A DNA stretch of 5,471 nt. Origin: Pseudobutyrivibrio sp. GTDB taxonomy: Bacteria > Bacillota > Clostridia > Lachnospirales > Lachnospiraceae. This document shows positions 1 to 5,471 of the stretch, piece by piece. The notes beneath the pieces were generated by a model that did no database searches, had not been told where the DNA came from, and worked only from the letters and a program-made list of their open reading frames with translations. The number at the start of each line of letters is the position of its first letter. The first letter of the stretch is position 1. The stretch is taken from positions 1 through 5,471 of the forward strand of contig JAFYYE010000350.1 of assembly GCA_017557715.1 (NCBI GenBank), written 5' to 3'. The translations under genes and the position numbers were made by a program.

Positions 1-948
1 GTTTTGGATAAAAAGACAGGCGAAATTGCACATCGTCACTTCTATGATATTAAGGAATATCTTAAGCCAGGAGATTGCCTGGTTATCAACAACACTCGAG
101 TTATTCCAGCACGTTTATATGGAGCAAGAGTTGGCTCAGGCGGAAAGGTAGAAATTCTTCTATTAAAGAGACTTAGTGATACCCAATGGGAGTGCTTGGT
201 TAAGCCAGGTAAAAAGGCTCGTCCGGGTATGGAAATTTCTTTTGGAGATGGTCTTTTAATTGGAAAGATTATCGACATTGTTGATGAAGGAAATCGTATC
301 ATTGAGTTTTCATACGATGGTATTTTTGAAGAGATATTAGATAAGCTTGGTGAGATGCCACTTCCACCATATATTACACATAAGCTTAAGGATAGAGATA
401 GATATCAGACTGTCTATGCTAAGTATGATGGTAGTGCGGCAGCACCTACTGCAGGTCTTCATTTTACCCCAGAGCTTCTTGAAGAAGTAAAAGCTATGGG
501 AGTGAAGATTGCAGAAGTTACCCTTCATGTTGGTCTTGGTACATTCAGGCCAGTCAAGGAGGATGAGGTTTTAGATCATCACATGCATTCTGAATATTAT
601 GAGATTACTCAGGAAGCATGCGACATTATAAATGAGACAAAGGCTAATGGCGGTAGAGTTATTTCGGTTGGTACCACAAGTACACGTACTCTCGAATCTG
701 CTGCCGAGGCAGGAAAGCCACTTGCACCAAAGAGTGGATGGACACAGATATTTATTTATCCTGGTTATGAATTCAAGGTAATCGATTGCCTAATTACTAA
801 TTTCCATCTTCCACAGTCTACACTTATTATGCTGGTTTCAGCACTCGCAGGAAGAGAGCATGTACTCTCAGCATACGAGCAGGCTGTTAAGGAGAGATAT
901 AGATTCTTCTCCTTTGGAGATGCCATGATGATTACTGATTTACAGTAG
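1..948 (+). CDS. queA: QueA, S-adenosylmethionine:tRNA ribosyltransferase-isomerase (5' end missing)
   Basis: QueA transfers and isomerises the ribosyl group of S-adenosylmethionine onto 7-aminomethyl-7-deazaguanine in tRNA, giving epoxyqueuosine, in the cytoplasmic queuosine pathway. The visible 315 residues carry family hallmarks: [10 protein letters not shown] near residues 29-38, [10 protein letters not shown] near 146-155, [10 protein letters not shown] near 176-185, TTSTRTLES near 225-233, and the C-terminal block from [10 protein letters not shown] to [16 protein letters not shown]. The frame is open to the left edge. Relatives normally have about 30 more N-terminal residues before the VLDxxTGEI segment seen here at base 1, so the TTG at base 4 is an internal Leu codon and the true start lies outside the window. 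The C-terminus is complete and ends in a TAG stop. The next gene, pheS, is 163 bases away across a structured gap, so co-transcription is uncertain. The identity is firm; only the start is unknown. Confidence 0.96.
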   Translation, partial: VLDKKTGEIAHRHFYDIKEYLKPGDCLVINNTRVIPARLYGARVGSGGKVEILLLKRLSDTQWECLVKPGKKARPGMEISFGDGLLIGKIIDIVDEGNRIIEFSYDGIFEEILDKLGEMPLPPYITHKLKDRDRYQTVYAKYDGSAAAPTAGLHFTPELLEEVKAMGVKIAEVTLHVGLGTFRPVKEDEVLDHHMHSEYYEITQEACDIINETKANGGRVISVGTTSTRTLESAAEAGKPLAPKSGWTQIFIYPGYEFKVIDCLITNFHLPQSTLIMLVSALAGREHVLSAYEQAVKERYRFFSFGDAMMITDLQ

Positions 949-1050
949 TTGAATGTTACTATTCACAGCAACTCCACCCACATTCTTTACCAAATAAATT
1001 TGGACAGAATAATTTTTAATTATTTTAAAATTGTGAATAGTAACATTGAA
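949..1050. repeat. MITE-like inverted-repeat element with TTGAA flanks
   Basis: Directly seen: 952-967 is the exact reverse complement of 1032-1047 (16 bp, arm AATGTTACTATTCACA), and a G-T pair at 968/1031 would extend the stem in RNA. The pentamer TTGAA stands at 949-953 and again at 1046-1050. Read as a transposed element, the unit is 954-1045 (92 bp) with 14-bp terminal repeats starting TG and ending CA, and a 5-bp target duplication. It starts right after the queA stop codon. The interior holds two small hairpins: 990-994 with 999-1003, and 1008-1014 with 1018-1024. It is too short to encode a transposase, so if mobile it would be non-autonomous. Caveat: TTGAA is nearly palindromic, so only its middle base (G on both sides) distinguishes a direct repeat from an extension of the inverted repeat. 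It could instead be a dispersed regulatory hairpin. Confidence 0.5.
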
Positions 1051-1074
1051 TTTAACACTTTCAACTGTTAAACT
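1046..1074 (+). promoter_or_regulatory. candidate pheST promoter
   Basis: TTGAAT (1046-1051) is a 4/6 match to a sigma-A -35 box. After 17 bases comes TAAACT (1069-1074), a 4/6 match to the -10 box, preceded by TG at 1066-1067 as in an extended -10. Transcription would then begin near 1081, about 30 bases before the pheS start. An alternative -10, GATAAT at 1088-1093 with TG at 1085-1086, matches better but has no good -35 box and would leave only about 12 leader bases. Transcription may also read in from queA. This is a motif-based guess. Confidence 0.3.
1051..1072. promoter_or_regulatory. 7-bp inverted repeat over the candidate pheST promoter
   Basis: TTTAACA (1051-1057) and TGTTAAA (1066-1072) are perfect reverse complements separated by 8 bases, with arm centres 15 bases apart. 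The pair lies between and over the candidate -35 and -10 boxes, a position that would suit a repressor site. In RNA it would form only a weak AU-rich hairpin. In DNA this AT-rich, short repeats can arise by chance, and no known operator is recognised. Confidence 0.2.
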
Positions 1075-1098
1075 TTTGTCTTAATGAGATAATTTTTT

Positions 1099-1105
1099 AG
1101 GGAGG
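1099..1105 (+). promoter_or_regulatory. ribosome binding site of pheS
   Basis: AGGGAGG lies 6 bases before the ATG at 1112, a strong Shine-Dalgarno match. It fixes the pheS start and supports a long N-terminal coiled-coil region beginning at MVDIITEL. Confidence 0.85.
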
Positions 1106-1111
1106 CCACCT

Positions 1112-2167
1112 ATGGTAGATATTATTACTGAATTGAGTGCCAAGTTTGAGGCAGAGCTTCAGAATATCAAGAATTCTGAAGAGCTTGAAAATATTCGTGT
1201 TTCATATCTTGGCAAAAAGGGTAGCGTTACAGCTGCCATGAAAGAAATGGGCAAGCTCTCAGCGGAAGAGAAAAAAGAGTTTGGTCAGAAAATCAACGTA
1301 TTAAAAAACAGCGTTGCTGATAAGATTGCAGAGAAGAAAGAGGAACTTGCAGCACTTGAGCTTCAGCGCGAAATCGACAAGGTTCCTGAATTTGATATAT
1401 CACTTCCTGAGCATTTTGAGCAGGGAAGCTATCATCCAATTACACTTGTACAGCGCCAGTGTGAGACTATTTTTAAGTCTATGGGCTTTACAGTAGAAGA
1501 TTACAGTGAGGTGGTTACAGATTACGAGTGTTTCGAGTCTGTTAATATCCCTAAGTATCATCCAGCAAGAGATATGCAGGATACTTATTATCTTGAGAAT
1601 GGTCAGCTCCTTAAGTCTCAGACTACAGCTGCTCAGAATGCTATCTATAAAAAATACAGAAAGCAGCTTCTTGAGAATGGCACACCTATTAAGGCTATTT
1701 TCCCAGGACGTTGCTTCAGAAACGAAGCTACAGACGCATGTCATGAAAATACATTCTTCCAGATGGAAGGTGTTATGGTTGGAAAAGATATTTCTATTTC
1801 AAACCTTATCTACTTCATGAAGACTATGCTTTCAGAAGTATTTAGACGTGATATTAAGGTGCGTCTTCGTCCAGGATTCTTCCCATTTGTGGAGCCAGGT
1901 TTCGAGCTTGATATTAATTGTCTTAACTGTGGTGGTAAGGGATGTCCTTCATGCAAGCACTCAGGATGGCTTGAGCTTTGCCCATGTGGTATGGTTCATC
2001 CAAAGGTTCTTGAAGAGGGCGGAATTGATTCAGAAAAATATACAGGCTTTGCTTTCGGTCTTGGTCTCACAAGACTTGCAATGATGAAATATGGTATTAA
2101 AGACATTCGTGATTTGAACAGCGGCAATCTTAGCAGTCTTGCTCAGTTCACAGATGACGAGCAGTAA
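1112..2167 (+). CDS. pheS: phenylalanyl-tRNA synthetase alpha subunit (PheS)
   Basis: PheS is the catalytic alpha chain of the (alpha-beta)2 enzyme that activates phenylalanine with ATP and loads it onto tRNA-Phe in the cytoplasm. At 351 residues it is of normal length. Residues 1-90 form a charged, probably coiled-coil tRNA-binding arm; the class II catalytic core follows. Visible motifs: HPITLVQRQ (108-116, motif 1 region), GRCFRNE to FQMEG (199-220, motif 2, with Q217 and E219 expected at the substrate site), FPFVEP (257-262, Phe pocket, E261 aligned with the E. coli Mg ligand) and GFAFGLGLTR (312-321, motif 3). A314 aligns with the Ala that excludes bulky Phe analogues in E. coli (A294). 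A Cys-rich insert, C270-x2-C273-x4-C278-x2-C281, could bind zinc; C290 and C292 follow. The C-terminus, DLNSGNLSSLAQF, differs from the usual FFENDLRFLKQF type. It is coupled to pheT, 14 bases downstream. Confidence 0.97.
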   Translation: MVDIITELSAKFEAELQNIKNSEELENIRVSYLGKKGSVTAAMKEMGKLSAEEKKEFGQKINVLKNSVADKIAEKKEELAALELQREIDKVPEFDISLPEHFEQGSYHPITLVQRQCETIFKSMGFTVEDYSEVVTDYECFESVNIPKYHPARDMQDTYYLENGQLLKSQTTAAQNAIYKKYRKQLLENGTPIKAIFPGRCFRNEATDACHENTFFQMEGVMVGKDISISNLIYFMKTMLSEVFRRDIKVRLRPGFFPFVEPGFELDINCLNCGGKGCPSCKHSGWLELCPCGMVHPKVLEEGGIDSEKYTGFAFGLGLTRLAMMKYGIKDIRDLNSGNLSSLAQFTDDEQ

Positions 2168-2173
2168 GGGAGG
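2168..2173 (+). promoter_or_regulatory. ribosome binding site of pheT
   Basis: GGGAGG directly abuts the pheS TAA stop (2165-2167) and lies 8 bases before the ATG at 2182. This spacing favours 2182 over the in-frame ATG at 2194, which would be 20 bases away. The close placement suggests that ribosomes finishing pheS readily begin pheT, giving balanced subunits. Confidence 0.8.
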
Positions 2174-2181
2174 ACTAGTAA

Positions 2182-4542
2182 ATGTTTATTTCAATGAATT
2201 GGATCTCTGATTTTGTTGACCTTTCAGGTCTCGACAAGATGGAGCTTATTGCAAAGTTCTCTCTTGCAACAGCAGAGGTTGAAAACGATATATTCCACAA
2301 GGGTGAGGATTTATCTGGAGTAGTTGTTGCTGAGATTAAATCAGTAGAAGAGCATCCAGAGTCAAAGAAACTTCACCTCTTAAAGGTAGATGCAGGTGAT
2401 GGAAAGCTTACAGATGTTGTCTGCGGCGCACCAAATGTTCGCGTAGGTATGAAGACAGCATTTGCAAAGGTTGGAGCACAGCTTGGTGATATTACAATTG
2501 CTCCAAGACCACTTGCAGGATTTGAGTCATATGGTATGTGTTGCTCAGAGAAGGAAATCGGAATCTCTGACAACAATGACGGTATCATGGATATTCTTGA
2601 AGACGTAGCAAACGGTACTGACATCAAGGATTTATACGAGATTGACGATATTATCTTCGAGGTTGATAACAAATCTCTTACAAACCGTCCTGATCTTTGG
2701 GGACACTACGGTATTGCAAGAGAGTTCGCTACTATTGCAAAGCGTCCACTTAAGGAGCTTCCTACAATCGATTTAAGCAAGTACGACAATCTTGAAAAGA
2801 TTGATATGAAGATTGAGGATGAGCTTTGCCAGAGATATTCTTCTATTAAGGTAGAAAATGTTGAGAAGAATGTTGCTCCTATGAATATGAGAATTCGTCT
2901 CTACTATTGTGGTATGAGAGGAATCAATCTTCTTACAGACCTTACAAATTATCTTATGCTTGAAATGGGTCAGCCAATGCATGCTTTTGATTCACGCAAG
3001 GTTGGCAAGATTCGTATCAAGAGATTTGATAAGCCATTTACATTTACAACACTTGATGGTGTAGAGCGCAGCATCGATGAGAATACACTTATGATTTGCA
3101 ACGACAATACACCAGTTGCAATTGCAGGTATCATGGGTGGTCTTGATTCTGAAATCGTTGAAGATACAACAACACTTACACTTGAGTCGGCAACATTTAA
3201 TGCGGCTTCTATTAGAAAGAGTGCTGTTCGCCTTGCACACAGAACAGATGCTTCTGCTCGTTATGAGAAGAGCCTTGATCCAGAGATGACAACAGTTGCT
3301 ATTGCACGTTTCATGAAGCTCCTTCTTGAAATTGATCCAGGGGTTAAGGTTGTATCAGCTCTTACAGATGAGTATGCATTCCATTATCCAAAGGTTGCAC
3401 TTGATTTCGACAAGGACTTTGTTGATAAGTACACAGGAATCGAAATCACAAACGAGCACATCGTTGAGACGCTTACATCACTTGGCTTTGGTGTTACTCA
3501 GGATGGTAACAATTTCCATGTTGATGTGCCATCATATCGTGCAACAAAGGATATTAGCTTAAAGGCAGATATTATCGAAGAAATCACTCGTATCTATGGA
3601 TATGATAATTTCGACTTAGTTACAACATCAGCTCCTCTTTATCCAGTGCGTATGGCTGAGATGAAGAATGTTGAGGATAGAATAAAGGATATTCTCGTTA
3701 AGAGATTCAGACTTCACGAGGTTCATTCTTATGTATGGCAGTACGCTGATGAGTATAAGAAGCTTGGAATGGAAGTAGAAGAGAACGTTAAGCTTGCTAA
3801 TTCTACAAACCCTAACATCGAAACACTTAGACGTTCAATGATTCCTACACAGCTTTGTCAGGTAAATTACAACACAGGTTATGATACTGATTTTGGCATC
3901 TTCGAAGTAGGTCGTGTGGTTGAAGGATTAAAGGCTGACGGACTTTGCGACGAGAAGAAGAAACTTTGCATCACTTTATTCTCTAAGACTAAGTCACTTG
4001 AAACACTTTACTTCGAGCTTCGCGATATGGTAGCTGAGACAGTAGATGATATCAGAAATAAAGCTCTTACATATAAGAAGCTTGAAGCTACTCACTCATA
4101 TGAGCATCCAAAGAATCTTAATGCTATTATTCTTGATGGTGTTCAGATTGGTGAAATTGGTGTAGCACATCCACTTGTTTCAAAGAAGATTGATAAAAAA
4201 GCTGCTATTGTTTTTGCTGAAATTGATGTTGAAGCTCTTTCAGAAATCAATCCAGAACCAATTAAATACGTTGAACCATCAAAATATCCATCAATTGAAG
4301 TAGATTTATCATTTATTGCCGAGAAATTTTCAGAAATAAATGATACAATAAAAGAAAGTGCTAAAGAAATCTTGAAGAAGGTCGGTGTAACTGACGTATA
4401 TTCAGATGGAAATAGCAAGTCAATTACCGTAAGACTGCTCTTTGGTGATGACGAACGTACACTTACTCACGATGAAGTGCAGGAGGTAGTTGATGAAATT
4501 ATTCAGAAGCTTAAAGATAAGGGGGTAAATCTTAAAGCTTAA
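2182..4542 (+). CDS. pheT: phenylalanyl-tRNA synthetase beta subunit (PheT)
   Basis: PheT partners PheS, binds tRNA-Phe and hydrolyses mischarged Tyr-tRNA-Phe. At 786 residues it is close to the usual 790-810. Domains in order: N-terminal B1 segment; EMAP/OB-type tRNA-binding domain about 42-150 (SKKLHLLKVD, CGAPNVRVGM); B3/B4 editing domain about 210-380; B5 about 400-475; class II-like core about 490-680; ferredoxin-fold anticodon-binding domain about 698-786 (KYPSIEVDLSF to RTLTHDEV). Editing residues known from Thermus appear kept: H267 in GQPMHAFD, E335 in LTLESATF, T355 and A357 in HRTDASARYEK, plus GIMGG at 316-320. D457, D463, E466 and E467 match the spacing of the E. coli Mg-binding set. 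Slightly unusual is CGMRGINLLTDLTNY, where many relatives have GxRPINNxVDxTNY. Lys and Glu codons shift from AAG/GAG to AAA/GAA near residues 671-730. No terminator follows. Confidence 0.97.
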   Translation: MFISMNWISDFVDLSGLDKMELIAKFSLATAEVENDIFHKGEDLSGVVVAEIKSVEEHPESKKLHLLKVDAGDGKLTDVVCGAPNVRVGMKTAFAKVGAQLGDITIAPRPLAGFESYGMCCSEKEIGISDNNDGIMDILEDVANGTDIKDLYEIDDIIFEVDNKSLTNRPDLWGHYGIAREFATIAKRPLKELPTIDLSKYDNLEKIDMKIEDELCQRYSSIKVENVEKNVAPMNMRIRLYYCGMRGINLLTDLTNYLMLEMGQPMHAFDSRKVGKIRIKRFDKPFTFTTLDGVERSIDENTLMICNDNTPVAIAGIMGGLDSEIVEDTTTLTLESATFNAASIRKSAVRLAHRTDASARYEKSLDPEMTTVAIARFMKLLLEIDPGVKVVSALTDEYAFHYPKVALDFDKDFVDKYTGIEITNEHIVETLTSLGFGVTQDGNNFHVDVPSYRATKDISLKADIIEEITRIYGYDNFDLVTTSAPLYPVRMAEMKNVEDRIKDILVKRFRLHEVHSYVWQYADEYKKLGMEVEENVKLANSTNPNIETLRRSMIPTQLCQVNYNTGYDTDFGIFEVGRVVEGLKADGLCDEKKKLCITLFSKTKSLETLYFELRDMVAETVDDIRNKALTYKKLEATHSYEHPKNLNAIILDGVQIGEIGVAHPLVSKKIDKKAAIVFAEIDVEALSEINPEPIKYVEPSKYPSIEVDLSFIAEKFSEINDTIKESAKEILKKVGVTDVYSDGNSKSITVRLLFGDDERTLTHDEVQEVVDEIIQKLKDKGVNLKA

Positions 4543-4570
4543 GTTATTTAACTACTAACTTATTTGTATT

Positions 4571-4576
4571 GGGAGG
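4571..4576 (+). promoter_or_regulatory. ribosome binding site of the PilZ gene
   Basis: GGGAGG lies 9 bases before the ATG at 4586. It falls within the 43-base pheT-pilZ gap, in which I see neither a stable hairpin with a T-run nor a clear promoter, so read-through from pheT is the simplest source of transcription. Confidence 0.75.
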
Positions 4577-4585
4577 CAAGAGTAT

Positions 4586-4933
4586 ATGGAGGAGAAAAGA
4601 AAAAGTAAGCGCTTGGATATTGGCGTCAAGGTTGAAATCGAACGCATTGATGAGGCCAACATCACCACCGTAAAATATATGGAGGTTGAGGTTACCAATA
4701 TTTCAAAAACTGGTTTAGCTTTCAGAGTTCCAAGTGTCGAATTTGAAATCGGGGCATGTTTTGATGCCAAGATTCAGATTTGGACAAAAGAGACAATTGA
4801 TACAGTATTTAAGGTAGTTCGTACTAATAAGCTTGATGGGGATATGTATGAATACGGCTGTATCTTTGTGGGCATGACCGATACAGATGCGCTAAAGATT
4901 GAAATTTATCAGTTATTTAGCGATGCAGATTAG
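4586..4933 (+). CDS. small single-domain PilZ protein, candidate c-di-GMP receptor
   Basis: This 115-residue protein has the layout of a stand-alone PilZ domain. The N-terminal RxxxR motif is R5-K-S-K-R9, and the [D/N]xSxxG motif is N38-I-S40-K-T-G43; in known PilZ proteins these residues bind cyclic-di-GMP. Alternating hydrophobic strands follow, typical of the six-stranded barrel, ending with YGCIFVGM (90-97) and a short helix about 100-111. There is no signal peptide, membrane segment or second domain, so it is probably a cytoplasmic adaptor that changes partner binding when c-di-GMP rises. The partner cannot be read from sequence. It sits between pheT and lgt, which have no known link to c-di-GMP, and is followed 14 bases later by lgt. 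Both binding motifs look intact, so ligand binding is likely; a role in motility, exopolysaccharide or envelope functions is only a guess. Confidence 0.85.
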   Translation: MEEKRKSKRLDIGVKVEIERIDEANITTVKYMEVEVTNISKTGLAFRVPSVEFEIGACFDAKIQIWTKETIDTVFKVVRTNKLDGDMYEYGCIFVGMTDTDALKIEIYQLFSDAD

Positions 4934-4938
4934 AGGAG
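4934..4938 (+). promoter_or_regulatory. ribosome binding site that supports the TTG start of lgt
   Basis: AGGAG begins right after the PilZ TAG stop and stands 9 bases before TTG at 4948. The lgt frame has a TAA stop at 4942-4944, so nothing further upstream can be the start. The next in-frame ATG (5062) would remove the first 38 residues, including part of the first membrane segment. Confidence 0.75.
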
Positions 4939-4947
4939 ACATAAAAA

Positions 4948-5471
4948 TTGGGTTCTAGCATTATTTTTCCCAATCTTCATATCACATTAAACAATATTGA
5001 AAAAGGATTCTATGTAGGATCCTTTTTCATTGCGTTTTATGGTGTCATTATTGCCATAGGTATGTTGGTTGGAGTTACTTTTATTTTAAAGGAAGCTGTT
5101 AGAGTGGGCTTCGATGAGGATAAGTTCCTCGATGTTTGTATTATTACAATAATAGTTGGTGTAATAGGAGCACGATTGTACTACGTATTATTCGCTTGGG
5201 ACTATTACAAAGATAATTTACTTAATATATTTAATATTCGTCAGGGAGGCCTGGCAATCTATGGAGGAGTTCTTGCTGGCATAGCATGCGTAGCCGTACT
5301 CTGCAAGATTAGAAGATATGATCTTCTTAAGGTTTTGGATGTTTGTATTATTGGAGTTGTAATTGGACAGATATTTGGACGGTGGGGCAACTTCTTTAAT
5401 CGAGAAGTTTTTGGACAGTATACATATGGTTTGTTTGCCATGTTGCTTCCTTTAAACTCAGTTCTAAGCCA
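4948..5471 (+). CDS. lgt: Lgt, prolipoprotein diacylglyceryl transferase (3' end missing)
   Basis: Lgt is an integral membrane enzyme that moves diacylglycerol from phosphatidylglycerol to the lipobox cysteine of prolipoproteins, the first step of lipoprotein maturation. The first 174 residues are visible before the right edge; the family is usually about 250-300. Start: TTG at 4948, chosen from the Shine-Dalgarno spacing and an in-frame TAA just upstream. The opening IIFPNLHITL and later AFYGVIIAIGML resemble Clostridial Lgt N-termini. Diagnostic motifs: GVIGARLYYVLF (71-82), GGLAIYGGVLAG (100-111), and the signature GRWGNFFNREVFG (144-156), with R145, N148 and E153 matching E. coli residues R143, N146 and E151. 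Y105 stands where E. coli has H103; Tyr there is, from memory, usual in Firmicutes. Hydrophobic membrane segments lie about 26-47, 63-83, 101-119 and 130-144. It probably shares a transcript with the PilZ gene 14 bases upstream. Confidence 0.95.
   Translation, partial: MGSSIIFPNLHITLNNIEKGFYVGSFFIAFYGVIIAIGMLVGVTFILKEAVRVGFDEDKFLDVCIITIIVGVIGARLYYVLFAWDYYKDNLLNIFNIRQGGLAIYGGVLAGIACVAVLCKIRRYDLLKVLDVCIIGVVIGQIFGRWGNFFNREVFGQYTYGLFAMLLPLNSVLS
4999..5028 (+). other. terminator-like hairpin inside the start of lgt
   Basis: GAAAAAGGAT (4999-5008) is the exact reverse complement of 5019-5028. The stem continues inward through a T-G wobble (5009/5018), C-G (5010/5017) and T-A (5011/5016), leaving a four-base loop. 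The GGATTC/GGATCC core followed by five Ts resembles a weak intrinsic terminator. It covers lgt codons 18-27, which encode ordinary-looking Lgt residues (EKGFYVGSFF). It could act as an attenuator when translation is poor, or be a chance result of codon choice. Confidence 0.35.

Noticed and set aside
4..6. TTG as the start codon of queA
   Set aside because: The frame is open to base 1, and QueA relatives have about 30 residues before this segment, so it is an internal Leu codon in a gene cut by the window edge.
952..1047. The 16-bp stem as an intrinsic terminator for queA
   Set aside because: The loop is 64 bases, the stem is AT-rich and no T-run follows the 3' arm (TTGAATTTAAC), so it does not fit a standard terminator.
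1088..1093. GATAAT as the main pheST -10 box
   Set aside because: It is a good -10 match with an upstream TG, but there is no plausible -35 at proper spacing and the transcript would start at the ribosome site. It is kept only as an alternative.
1400..1744. A 114-codon open frame on the - strand inside pheS
   Set aside because: It lies wholly antisense to well-conserved pheS codons, its translation resembles no known family, and it has no separate support. Other antisense frames at 42-302, 337-528, 2373-2672, 2773-2982, 2992-3240, 4143-4418, 4555-4770 and 5259-5441 were dropped for the same reason.
1506..1820. Alternative-frame + strand ORF inside pheS (also 1314-1496, 1848-2084, and 3326-3562 in pheT)
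   Set aside because: They are low-complexity Leu/Ser-rich translations in the wrong frame of clearly coding genes, with no family resemblance.
4543..4585. Terminator or promoter between pheT and pilZ
   Set aside because: Only a 4-bp GTTA/TAAC pairing is visible, without a T-run, and no credible -35/-10 pair could be placed.
5062..5064. ATG as the start of lgt
   Set aside because: It would remove conserved N-terminal Lgt sequence and part of the first membrane segment, and no Shine-Dalgarno precedes it; TTG at 4948 is well placed.

Overview
The window looks like ordinary chromosome from a low-GC Gram-positive bacterium of the Clostridia, probably Lachnospiraceae. I base this on AT-rich coding sequence with many CTT/AGA/ATT codons, strong GGGAGG-type ribosome binding sites, and the QueA, PheS/PheT, PilZ and Lgt protein types. 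The family assignment is inference from recalled sequence style, not a database match.

All five genes lie on the + strand. From left to right: the 3' part of queA (tRNA queuosine synthesis, cut by the left edge); a 163-base AT-rich gap; pheS and pheT (the two subunits of phenylalanyl-tRNA synthetase, 14 bases apart); a small PilZ-domain gene (candidate cyclic-di-GMP receptor) 43 bases further on; and the 5' part of lgt (prolipoprotein diacylglyceryl transferase), which starts at a TTG codon 14 bases after the PilZ stop and is cut by the right edge. No convincing intrinsic terminator separates pheT, pilZ and lgt, so pheS-pheT-pilZ-lgt could be one transcription unit. queA and the pheST genes share a tRNA theme; the PilZ and lipoprotein-modification genes concern signalling and the envelope.

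The most structured non-coding part is the queA-pheS gap. It holds a compact element (about 954-1045) with 14-16 bp perfect terminal inverted repeats, flanked by TTGAA on both sides, which resembles a small MITE-like or dispersed hairpin repeat. The same gap contains a 14-codon ORF (953-997) with three Phe codons, a possible pheST promoter, and a short inverted repeat lying over that promoter. No T-box is visible, although T-boxes are common before pheST in Firmicutes.

I see no previously undescribed multi-gene system. The points worth a second look are the gap element and Phe-rich mini-ORF, the matched unusual motifs in PheS and PheT, the codon-use change at the 3' end of pheT, and a terminator-like hairpin inside the start of lgt.
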